From Deltaproteobacteria bacterium (lineage in GTDB: Bacteria > Desulfobacterota > Desulfobacteria > Desulfobacterales > JAFDFH01): DNA of 5,053 bases. The position numbers and the translations under genes are program-made. The stretch lies in the NCBI GenBank assembly GCA_019309945.1, contig JAFDFH010000208.1:1-5053 (forward strand). The letters run 5' to 3'. Positions 1 to 5,053 of the stretch are shown in pieces (positions within the stretch are counted from its first letter, which is position 1; each line of letters begins with the position of its first letter). A model generated the notes under the pieces. The model saw nothing but the letters and a program-made list of their open reading frames with translations, ran no database searches and was not told where the DNA came from.

Positions 1-61
1 AGACCATATCTGCTAACGCTTCCGCCAGTTTGTAGACATCCAACTCCTAAACTCGTTTCAT
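1..61 (-). pseudogene. N-terminal fragment of a four-helix-bundle (23S rRNA intervening-sequence / S23-type) protein, with in-frame stop
   Basis: On the minus strand, codons from 46 down to 2 read ELDVYKLAEALADMV, which closely matches the first helix of the four-helix-bundle family first found in 23S rRNA intervening sequences. The frame runs off the left edge, so only the beginning is visible. Directly upstream in the same frame are an ATG (61-59), three codons (K, R, V) and a TAG (49-47), so translation from that ATG would stop after four residues. Family members, as I recall them, often begin MKRFEELDVYKLAE or similar. The visible codons fit such a start altered by small compensating indels around positions 46-52. 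The only other upstream start in frame is TTG (43-41), which directly abuts AGGAG and has no room for a normal ribosome-site spacing. I therefore favour a broken copy, although start from TTG or an unusual start is possible. The family's cellular role is not established. Confidence 0.5.
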
Positions 62-70
62 CTCGCCCCA

Positions 71-98
71 ATTTCTACTTTCCAATTTCAAGTTTCAA
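71..98. repeat. Degenerate 7-base tandem repeat (4 units)
   Basis: Four consecutive heptamers of the form NTTTCNA are visible: ATTTCTA at 71-77, CTTTCCA at 78-84, ATTTCAA at 85-91 and GTTTCAA at 92-98. On the minus strand they read as TTGAAAY-like units ending about ten bases before the ATG of the S23-type fragment. The units are diverged but keep exact 7-base phase. A similar phase is seen in the intergenic tracts near 3500 and 3590. The function is unknown. Confidence 0.55.
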
Positions 99-258
99 GC
101 CGTGAACGGTTACAAAATTAGAACAGCTCTGCAAGCTTCCGATCGGTCTGAGTTTAATTTAAAACGCTTTCTTTTCATGATTTTACATGCAGATTTTAAA
201 TTATAGCACTTTGTCATTGTACCCGAAAGTAAATTTTGTTATTAAAAAAAAGAAGATA
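99..258. other. AT-rich leader upstream of the sirtuin gene, no gene seen
   Basis: This stretch between the repeat tract and the sirtuin ribosome site holds no supported coding frame. It becomes strongly AT-rich after about 150 and contains a TTTACA (182-187) and a TATAGC (202-207). The 14-base spacing between them is too short for a standard sigma-70 promoter, so no promoter is called. A run of eight A residues lies at 244-251. The sirtuin transcript probably begins somewhere here. Confidence 0.4.
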
Positions 259-265
259 GGGAGGT
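259..265 (+). promoter_or_regulatory. Ribosome binding site of the sirtuin gene
   Basis: GGGAGGT lies four bases before the ATG at 270. It is a near-perfect Shine-Dalgarno match and supports that ATG as the start. Confidence 0.85.
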
Positions 266-269
266 TACT

Positions 270-1031
270 ATGAAAAATGCTGTTGACGAAATCGCCGGTT
301 TGATCATTGAAGCAAATAAAGTGGCCCTTTTTACAGGAGCTGGGGTGAGCACCGAGTCAGGTATTTCTGATTTCAGAAGTCCGGACGGCATCTGGTCCCG
401 GTACGACCCGGAAGATTTTACGATTCAACGATTTGTGGCTGACAAAGAGGCCCGAAAACGCAACTGGCAGCTCCGCAGAGAACTTGTATCTGCCAACTAC
501 CAGCCGAATCCGGCCCACCATGCTATAGTTGAGCTGGAAAAATTGGGTAAACTTTCCTGCGTTATCACCCAAAATATTGATGGATTGCATCATGCCGCCG
601 GGAATAGCGAAGAAAAGATTATTGAGCTGCATGGCACGATTAAATTTACAAAGTGCTTAAAGTGTGATGACCGGCTCCTGATGGTGGATGTTTTAAAACG
701 AATCGATGAGGGTGAGGAAGACCCTCACTGCAAGAAATGCGGTGGTTTAATCAAGGCCGCCACAATTTCTTTTGGTGAAGCCATGCCCCTTGATGAAATG
801 CGACGTGCTGAATCTTGCAGCCGGGAATGTGACATTTTTATCGTCATCGGTTCATCTTTGCTGGTATATCCCGCAGCCAGTATGCCCATCGTCGCAAAGC
901 AGGCAGGTGCCAAGCTGGTGATCATCAATTATACGCCGACGGACATGGACCCCCAGGCAGACATCGTTATTCATGAAAAAGCCGGAAAGGTCATGGAAGC
1001 CGTCCTGGAGAAGGTCAAACAGAATTTCTAA
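270..1031 (+). CDS. Sirtuin (Sir2/CobB family) NAD-dependent protein deacylase
   Basis: This cytoplasmic enzyme (253 aa, normal for a single-domain bacterial sirtuin) transfers acyl groups from protein lysines to NAD+, giving nicotinamide and O-acyl-ADP-ribose. The Rossmann NAD site is visible as GAGVSTESGISDFRS at residues 23-37, and TQNIDGLHHAAG lies at 100-111. The catalytic histidine is H121 in LHGT. The zinc module uses C129/C132 and C154/C157. FGEAMP (168-173) and GSSLLVYPAASMP (194-206) complete the NAD and peptide grooves. All core catalytic residues are present. SIRT5-type desuccinylases carry a YxxR pair. Here my hand alignment places W66 and R69 at that position, so acyl specificity cannot be assigned. 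There is no signal peptide or membrane segment. The next gene downstream, in the same direction, encodes an ADP-forming acyl-CoA synthetase, which suggests a role in controlling acyl-CoA metabolism through lysine acylation, but this is inference. Family assignment is secure; the substrate is not. Confidence 0.96.
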   Translation: MKNAVDEIAGLIIEANKVALFTGAGVSTESGISDFRSPDGIWSRYDPEDFTIQRFVADKEARKRNWQLRRELVSANYQPNPAHHAIVELEKLGKLSCVITQNIDGLHHAAGNSEEKIIELHGTIKFTKCLKCDDRLLMVDVLKRIDEGEEDPHCKKCGGLIKAATISFGEAMPLDEMRRAESCSRECDIFIVIGSSLLVYPAASMPIVAKQAGAKLVIINYTPTDMDPQADIVIHEKAGKVMEAVLEKVKQNF

Positions 1032-1052
1032 TGCACCCTAAAGGGGTCATTC

Positions 1053-1083
1053 TTGACAATAGCACCCGTATCGAATAATAAAT
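1053..1083 (+). promoter_or_regulatory. Candidate sigma-70-type promoter for the acyl-CoA synthetase gene
   Basis: A perfect TTGACA lies at 1053-1058. It is followed by an A/T-rich block: AATAAT at 1074-1079 gives a 15-base spacer with five of six matches to TATAAT, and AATAAA at 1077-1082 gives an 18-base spacer with four matches. The predicted transcript would have a leader of roughly 100 bases before the ATG at 1194. The site begins 22 bases after the sirtuin stop, so the downstream gene may be transcribed independently. The -10 choice is ambiguous. Confidence 0.4.
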
Positions 1084-1175
1084 CAGTTTAAACCCAATGG
1101 ATCATCGAACATCATCTTGGCAGGTGTCTGGAAATAGATTGCGAATGCCTCCATCTCCCGTCAACACAGCCAGAA

Positions 1176-1185
1176 GAGGAAAGGG
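1176..1185 (+). promoter_or_regulatory. Ribosome binding site of the acyl-CoA synthetase gene
   Basis: The purine-rich GAGGAAAGGG ends eight bases before ATG 1194. GAGG and GGAAAGG give a moderate Shine-Dalgarno match. It supports the start at 1194 over the in-frame ATG five codons later (1209). Confidence 0.6.
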
Positions 1186-1193
1186 AAACGGTC

Positions 1194-3311
1194 ATGGAAA
1201 AAGCTGAAATGAGGTCTTTGTGTGAAACGTATATTTCAAAAGGAGCCACGGCTGTTCCGGAACATGTATCCAAGCAAATCGTCAGCGGATACGGGATCAC
1301 GGTTCCGGAAGGAAGCTTGGTGAAAACCGTCGCAGAAGCGGTCGAATTTGCAGCAGGCGCGGGGTATCCGGTGGTGTTGAAAGCGGTTTCTTCCGAAATG
1401 CTTCACAAGACGGAACAAAAAGGCGTTGTGTTAAACCTCGGGTCCGAAGAAGCGTTAAAGAAGGCCTGTGAAGAGATGATCAGCGTCTTTTCCACGCGAA
1501 ATGAGGACATCGATGGATTTTTAGTAGAAAAAATGGTCCAGGGCGGCGCAGAGTATATTGTGGGCCTCCAGAATGATCCGTGTTTTGGTCCGGTGATCAT
1601 GTTGGGCACCGGCGGCGTTTTTATTCATTTGCTGGATGACGTCACCTTCAGGGTACTTCCGGCAACCCGGGAAGATATTCAGGAGATGATTGAGGAGATC
1701 AAGGGGAAGCTATTGATGCGCGGCTTTCGCGGCGAACCACCTCTGAACGAGGATGTTTTCGTTGATGCCATGCTCAAAATCGGACGACTGGGCCTGGATG
1801 CCGCCGGACTATATGAATCGATGGATTTTAATCCTGTTTGCCTCAACACGTCCGCAGCGATTGCCCTGGATGCAAAAATCATTCTTGCCAAAGAACCCGC
1901 AGAGACCGTGATCAGTGGAGTAAAAGCCAGTATTACCGGCATGGCTAATTTTTTTGAACCCAAGAATGTGGCACTGGTTGGGGCTTCCACCACTCCCGGT
2001 AAAATCGGCAATGCGGTCGCTGACAGTCTGATCAACCACAACTTTGAGGGTAAGGTATTTCCCATTTCCCGGGGGAGAAAAAAGGTTTTTGGTCTTGAAA
2101 GTTACGAGAGCCTTGATGAAATTCCCGAAAAAATCGATCTGGCAGTTGTCATTGTTGGATTGGCGCTTGTTCCTGAACTGCTTGACCAATGCCATACACT
2201 GGGTATTCCGGCTATGCTCATTATTTCCGGAGGCGGGAAGGAGCTGGGGGGCGAACAAGTTGAACTCGAAAAGGAGATTCAGCGAAAATCCAGAGAATAT
2301 GGCATACGGGTTATTGGGCCGAACTGTATCGGGTGTTTTAGTGCGCAAAACCGTTTTGACGCTTTTTTCCAGGTTCATGAGCGGATGGTGCGTCCAAAGC
2401 CGGGAAACATTTCTTTTATTACTCAGAGCGGGACATACGGCTGTAGCTTTTTGGAGGAATGTGAAAAAACAGGGGCCAGCAAGATGATTTCTTACGGTAA
2501 CCGGGTTGACGTGGATGAAGCGGATATGATTGCTTATCTTGCCGAAGATCCGGATACCCGGGTGATTGCCTCTTATGTGGAAGGTTTGGAGGACGGCAGG
2601 AAGTTTCTGCGGACCGCTCGTGAAGTCATTGCTTCTCATAAAAAACCGATCGTGCTGTACAAGTCAGGGAGAACCCAGCGTTCGGCCCAGGCGGCGCAGT
2701 CCCATACCGGGGCATACGGCGGTAGTTACGGGGTTTATCAGGGTGCATTTAAACAAGCGGGAATTCTCCCCGTCGATTCGTACGAGGAACTCGTCGCCGT
2801 AAGTCGAGCACTTTCCATGCAACCACCCGCTCAGGGACCGGGTATATCCATGATCAGCAACGGGGCCGGCCCCATGGTGAATGCTATCGATATATTTGAT
2901 CGCTATGACGTGGAGATGGCCGGCATTCTGGCCGAATCGATTCAAGCGATGGAAGCCCATTATCCGGCCTTCTATATTTGTAAAAATCCTGTGGATGTGA
3001 CCGGATCCGCGACATCCGACGATTACCATTTTGCCATGGAATGCCTGGATCGGGATCCCAACGTACATGTCATCATGAACTGGTTTGTTTTTCAGGATAC
3101 ACCCCTGGATGAAAAGATCGTGGAGGTTCTCGAAGAGATGAATCGTAAGTCTAAAAAACCGATCCTGTGTGCGGCAAGGGGTGGGGCCTATACTCAACAT
3201 ATGTCCCAGGCGATCGAAGCCATTGGGGTGCCTGTGTTTGATTCGGCCCACCTGTGGATCGCCGCGGCCGGGGCACTTGTAAAGTGGGGTGCAATCCAGC
3301 AAAGCACTTAA
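1194..3311 (+). CDS. Acyl-CoA synthetase, ADP-forming (acetate-CoA ligase, fused beta-alpha type)
   Basis: This cytoplasmic enzyme (705 aa) belongs to the NDP-forming acyl-CoA synthetase superfamily, which catalyses acyl-CoA + ADP + Pi = acid + CoA + ATP through a phosphohistidine. The ATP-grasp (beta) domain comes first, at about residues 10-235. It shows K63, the swinging-loop histidine H71 in MLHKTE, E112 in VEKMV, GTGGVFIHLLDDVTFR at 138-153, and the metal-site segment MDFNPV at 210-215. The CoA-binding Rossmann domain follows from about 250 (VALVGASTTPGKIGN, 259-273). The succinyl-CoA-ligase-like domains come next, with GPNCIG (375-380), TQSG (410-413), SYGN (433-436) and the catalytic phosphohistidine H504 in SHTGAYGG. 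Many fused members have the alpha part first, so this order is the swapped arrangement. There is no C-terminal GNAT domain, which separates it from Pat-type protein acyltransferases. The acid substrate (acetate, another short acid or an aryl acid) cannot be read from sequence. In an anaerobe it could conserve ATP from acyl-CoA or activate an acid. Confidence 0.93.
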   Translation: MEKAEMRSLCETYISKGATAVPEHVSKQIVSGYGITVPEGSLVKTVAEAVEFAAGAGYPVVLKAVSSEMLHKTEQKGVVLNLGSEEALKKACEEMISVFSTRNEDIDGFLVEKMVQGGAEYIVGLQNDPCFGPVIMLGTGGVFIHLLDDVTFRVLPATREDIQEMIEEIKGKLLMRGFRGEPPLNEDVFVDAMLKIGRLGLDAAGLYESMDFNPVCLNTSAAIALDAKIILAKEPAETVISGVKASITGMANFFEPKNVALVGASTTPGKIGNAVADSLINHNFEGKVFPISRGRKKVFGLESYESLDEIPEKIDLAVVIVGLALVPELLDQCHTLGIPAMLIISGGGKELGGEQVELEKEIQRKSREYGIRVIGPNCIGCFSAQNRFDAFFQVHERMVRPKPGNISFITQSGTYGCSFLEECEKTGASKMISYGNRVDVDEADMIAYLAEDPDTRVIASYVEGLEDGRKFLRTAREVIASHKKPIVLYKSGRTQRSAQAAQSHTGAYGGSYGVYQGAFKQAGILPVDSYEELVAVSRALSMQPPAQGPGISMISNGAGPMVNAIDIFDRYDVEMAGILAESIQAMEAHYPAFYICKNPVDVTGSATSDDYHFAMECLDRDPNVHVIMNWFVFQDTPLDEKIVEVLEEMNRKSKKPILCAARGGAYTQHMSQAIEAIGVPVFDSAHLWIAAAGALVKWGAIQQST

Positions 3312-3330
3312 GGGCTCACTCAAAAATAAC

Positions 3331-3450
3331 TTCACATTTTAAGCGCCGATGCATCCCGCCTGGCTGTGTTGCGAAAACTCGCAATATGCCAGATATTACT
3401 GCGTTTTCGCGCCTTGCCGGCGGGACGCCCCAACACTTAAAAATTGTGAA
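3331..3450. repeat. Large imperfect palindrome (REP/MITE-like element)
   Basis: The two arms pair over about 120 bases around a centre at about 3390. TTCACA (3331-3336) pairs with TGTGAA (3445-3450), and TTTTAAG (3337-3343) with CTTAAAA (3436-3442). GCATCCCGCC (3351-3360) pairs with GGCGGGACGC (3419-3428) with one mismatch. GCGAAAAC (3371-3378) pairs with GTTTTCGC (3403-3410), and AATAT (3383-3387) with ATATT (3393-3397) around the loop GCCAG. Internal loops separate the blocks. It starts 20 bases after the synthetase stop and encodes nothing convincing. It could be a non-autonomous mobile element, a REP-like repeat, or a structured 3' end acting as an mRNA stabiliser or weak terminator. No T-run follows, so intrinsic termination in the plus direction is not evident. 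Confidence 0.75.
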
Positions 3451-3493
3451 TTAATTTCTGAATAAACCCTAACCCGGATAAACCGGAACCAAA

Positions 3494-3528
3494 TTGAATA
3501 TTGACGATTGAATATTGACAATTTGATG
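3494..3528. repeat. Degenerate 7-base tandem repeat, TTGANNA type
   Basis: The heptamers TTGAATA (3494-3500), TTGACGA (3501-3507), TTGAATA (3508-3514) and TTGACAA (3515-3521) follow one another without gaps. A diverged fifth unit, TTTGATG, lies at 3522-3528. At larger scale this is also a 14-base tandem duplication (3493-3506 and 3507-3520, one difference). The TTGACA inside the tract is probably a by-product of the repeat, since no -10 box lies at a suitable distance. Confidence 0.6.
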
Positions 3529-3529
3529 T

Positions 3530-3542
3530 ATCGCTTTGCGAT
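3530..3542. other. Small perfect hairpin
   Basis: ATCGC and GCGAT pair around the loop TTT. This short stem sits between the two oppositely oriented heptamer tracts and could be the tip or a side arm of a larger structure. No T-run follows closely enough to call it a terminator. Confidence 0.35.
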
Positions 3543-3577
3543 GTCATTTGTATATATAATTGATAGAATTCCTTAAA

Positions 3578-3612
3578 TTTTCACTTTTCAATAGTCAGTT
3601 TTCAATGTCACA
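3578..3612. repeat. Degenerate 7-base tandem repeat, opposite orientation
   Basis: Heptamers TTTTCAC (3578-3584), TTTTCAA (3585-3591), TAGTCAG (3592-3598) and TTTTCAA (3599-3605) keep exact 7-base phase, followed by a diverged TGTCACA (3606-3612). On the minus strand they read TTGAAAA-like, so the tract is inverted relative to 3494-3528. A further AATATTCAAT at 3621-3630 is the exact inverse of ATTGAATATT at 3493-3502 and 3507-3516. Confidence 0.55.
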
Positions 3613-3647
3613 GTTTCTTAAATATTCAATCTGGCATGGCAGCATAA

Positions 3648-3665
3648 ATCATGCGCAAACATGAT
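3648..3665. promoter_or_regulatory. Inverted repeat upstream of the epimerase gene, possible operator
   Basis: ATCATG and CATGAT form a perfect 6-base inverted repeat with a 6-base spacer, ending 35 bases before the start codon. It could be a regulator site or a short 5'-leader hairpin. A chance match is quite possible, and no partner regulator is encoded in the window. Confidence 0.2.
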
Positions 3666-3689
3666 GTGATTTCAATAGATAGGTACTAA

Positions 3690-3696
3690 GGGAGGT
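3690..3696 (+). promoter_or_regulatory. Ribosome binding site that fixes the epimerase start
   Basis: GGGAGGT lies four bases before ATG 3701. A GTG at 3695 opens the same frame two codons earlier but overlaps this Shine-Dalgarno sequence, so it cannot sensibly be the start. Confidence 0.85.
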
Positions 3697-3700
3697 GTAT

Positions 3701-4681
3701 ATGAAGGTTTTGATTACAGGGGGCGCCGGATTTGTTGGGTCTCATCTAGCAGAGGCTTTTCTTGAAAAAGGGGACGATGTTTATATCATCGATGATCTTT
3801 CCACCGGAGCCATGGAAAACATTCAACCGTTTACCGAAGATGAGCGCTTTAAAGACAGGATCTTTGTACACATCGATACAATTTTTAATCATGATCTCAT
3901 GCTGGAACTGGTCGGCACCTGTGATGTCGTCTTTCACCTGGCAGCCGCCGTGGGTGTCCGTTATATCCTTGAAAACCCCCTCAAGTCCATCACAATCAAT
4001 ATCCAGGGCACGGAAAAGGTTCTGGAACTGTGCGCAAAATTCAAGAAAAAAGTTTTAATAACCTCATCTTCAGAAGTATACGGCAAGCACGATCATGCCC
4101 CTCTGGTTGAAACGGACAACATCATATATGGTCCTTCAAGCAAATTCCGGTGGAGTTACGCCGCATCGAAGCTCATGGATGAATTCACGGCACAGGCCTA
4201 TTACCGGACAAAAGGACTTCAGGCAATCATTACCCGCCTTTTTAATACGGTGGGACCGCGGCAGACCGGCGCATACGGTATGGTCATTCCCCGATTTGTT
4301 TCCCAGGCTCTGGAGAATAAAGCGCTGACCGTATACGGTGACGGCAGACAGTCCCGAACCTTTACCTATGTCAAGGATGTTGTTGCGGCATTGATGGCGC
4401 TGATGGCACAGGATGATGCCGTGGGTGAGGTTTTTAATGTTGGCGGAACCGAGGAAATTTCTATTGTTGAACTTGCTGAAAAGATTGTCAAGGCGACCGG
4501 ATCCACTTCCACCATCGAACTGATCCCTTATGAAGAGGCCTTTGAAAAGGATTTTGAAGACATGCAGCGACGAGTTCCGGGTATCGAAAAAATAAAGGCC
4601 CTCATCGGCTTTGAACCGAAAACAAGTCTGGATGACATCATCCGCCAGGTTGTCGAATATACGAAGAAAAAGAGGGCGTAA
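3701..4681 (+). CDS. NAD-dependent nucleotide-sugar epimerase/dehydratase (extended SDR family)
   Basis: This cytoplasmic enzyme (326 aa, typical for extended SDRs) acts on a nucleotide-activated sugar for surface polysaccharide or glycan synthesis. The N-terminus MKVLITGGAGFVGSHL holds the GxxGxxG NAD site (G7, G10, G13), with D31/D32 ending the second beta strand as expected for NAD(H) preference. HLAAAVGV at 79-86 is the adenine/ribose loop. The active site has S122-S124 followed by E125 (TSSSEVYG, 121-128) and the YxxxK pair Y153/K157 in WSYAASK. LFNTVGPRQTG (180-190) and YGDGRQSRTFTYVKDV (212-227) line the sugar-nucleotide pocket. A glutamate in SEVYG also occurs in UDP-glucuronate decarboxylases and 4,6-dehydratases, so C4 epimerisation, decarboxylation or dehydration are all possible. 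I do not assign a substrate. No glycosyltransferase neighbour is present to narrow it. It is convergent with the DUF151 gene, 21 bases away. Confidence 0.93.
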   Translation: MKVLITGGAGFVGSHLAEAFLEKGDDVYIIDDLSTGAMENIQPFTEDERFKDRIFVHIDTIFNHDLMLELVGTCDVVFHLAAAVGVRYILENPLKSITINIQGTEKVLELCAKFKKKVLITSSSEVYGKHDHAPLVETDNIIYGPSSKFRWSYAASKLMDEFTAQAYYRTKGLQAIITRLFNTVGPRQTGAYGMVIPRFVSQALENKALTVYGDGRQSRTFTYVKDVVAALMALMAQDDAVGEVFNVGGTEEISIVELAEKIVKATGSTSTIELIPYEEAFEKDFEDMQRRVPGIEKIKALIGFEPKTSLDDIIRQVVEYTKKKRA

Positions 4682-4702
4682 GAAACAGGGTGTCCTTCTC
4701 CC

Positions 4703-5053
4703 TTAAACCTTATATTTTCCAAAGTCTTCCGGTGAAAGATTTTTCAGATAATCGGCCCATTTCTCCCCTTCTTCACTTTTGTCCAGCGCTTCAACATCCC
4801 CGAATCCCATCTTTGATCTTGCAATCACTTTATCATCGACATAAATGGGGGCATTAAACCGCAGGGCAATGGCGATGGCATCGCTGGGGCGGGCATCCAT
4901 GCTGAAGGTTTTTTCCGGAGAAACAAAATATATCTGGGCGTAATAGGTGTTATCTTTCAAATCACATATTTCAATCTTTGTTACCTCATAATTAAGGACC
5001 TCAACAAAATTCTTGAAAAGGTCATGGGTCATGGGACGCTCGAGTTGAACATT
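4703..5053 (-). CDS. Bifunctional nuclease family protein (DUF151/BFN domain), 5' end beyond window
   Basis: The 116 visible residues are the C-terminal part of a DUF151/BFN-domain protein. The reading frame stays open to the right edge, and the first visible residues NVQLERPMTHDL carry the family's mid-domain RPMTHDL motif, so the methionine inside that motif (codon at 5032-5030) is not the start. The second hallmark, DARPSDAIAIALR, is at visible residues 53-65, followed by APIYVDD (68-74). After the domain there is a charged tail, EEGEKWADYLKNLSPEDFGK, ending in YKV. Family members in plants have been reported to have nuclease activity on RNA and DNA, but the role in most bacteria is poorly defined, so 'nuclease' is a family label here. 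There is no membrane segment in the visible part. It converges on the epimerase gene with a 21-base gap. Its promoter is outside the window. Confidence 0.92.
   Translation of the reverse strand, partial: NVQLERPMTHDLFKNFVEVLNYEVTKIEICDLKDNTYYAQIYFVSPEKTFSMDARPSDAIAIALRFNAPIYVDDKVIARSKMGFGDVEALDKSEEGEKWADYLKNLSPEDFGKYKV

Noticed and set aside
1035..1047. ACCC/GGGT mini-stem after the sirtuin stop as a terminator
   Set aside because: The stem is only four pairs and no T-run follows.
1118..1145. Sigma-54 promoter suggested by TGGCAGG before the synthetase gene
   Set aside because: The required GC element is not at the correct distance; the downstream TTGC is too far away.
1809..2639. 276-codon open frame on the minus strand inside the acyl-CoA synthetase gene
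   Set aside because: It lies wholly antisense to a gene with a complete set of family motifs, has no recognisable domain, and is best explained as a shadow frame of the real coding sequence.
2664..3335. 223-codon open frame on the minus strand over the synthetase C-terminus
   Set aside because: It is antisense to conserved ligase-domain sequence and its protein is rich in residues typical of shadow frames, with no recognisable motif.
3254..3454. 66-codon plus-strand open frame running into the palindrome
   Set aside because: It overlaps the synthetase end out of frame and its second half is palindrome sequence; there is no ribosome site or family similarity.
3515..3560. TTGACA at 3515-3520 and TATAAT at 3555-3560 as a promoter for the epimerase
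   Set aside because: The spacer is 34 bases, twice the usable length, and the TTGACA belongs to the heptamer tract. TATAAT alone is not enough to call a promoter.
3494..3612. CRISPR array
   Set aside because: The repeats are 7-base contiguous units without unique spacers, unlike CRISPR repeats of 24-40 bases separated by spacers.
4682..4702. Terminator between the convergent epimerase and DUF151 genes
   Set aside because: The 21-base gap has only an AGGG/CCCT match with a 9-base loop and no T-run on either strand, so it is too weak to call.

Overview
The window carries four recognisable protein genes plus a gene fragment at the left edge. Reading left to right: the N-terminal remnant of a four-helix-bundle (23S rRNA intervening-sequence, S23) type gene on the minus strand (1-61); a sirtuin-type NAD-dependent protein deacylase (270-1031, plus); a fused ADP-forming acyl-CoA synthetase (1194-3311, plus); a 380-base intergenic region rich in repeats (3312-3700); an extended-SDR nucleotide-sugar epimerase/dehydratase (3701-4681, plus); and, convergent with it, the C-terminal part of a bifunctional-nuclease (DUF151) family protein (4703-5053, minus) whose start lies beyond the right edge.

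The combination suggests a bacterial chromosome of moderate GC content. An anaerobe of the Desulfobacterota (former Deltaproteobacteria) is my best guess. It rests on the ADP-forming acyl-CoA synthetase, which is common in anaerobes that handle organic acids, on the S23-type fragment, and on the general look of the proteins. No marker in the window proves the lineage.

The most suggestive functional link is between the sirtuin and the acyl-CoA synthetase. One makes or consumes acyl-CoA with ADP/ATP and the other removes acyl groups from lysines using NAD+. They lie in the same direction, 162 bases apart, but the second gene has its own good TTGACA box, so they may be separate transcription units. 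The sugar-nucleotide gene and the DUF151 gene look unrelated to that pair.

The non-coding DNA is the least ordinary part. A roughly 120-base imperfect palindrome (3331-3450) follows the acyl-CoA synthetase gene and resembles a REP/MITE-like element. Degenerate 7-base tandem repeats appear in three tracts (71-98, 3494-3528, 3578-3612), the last two in opposite orientation. No CRISPR array, tRNA, rRNA, transposase, phage gene or evident defence system was seen, and I found no convincing novel multi-gene system here.
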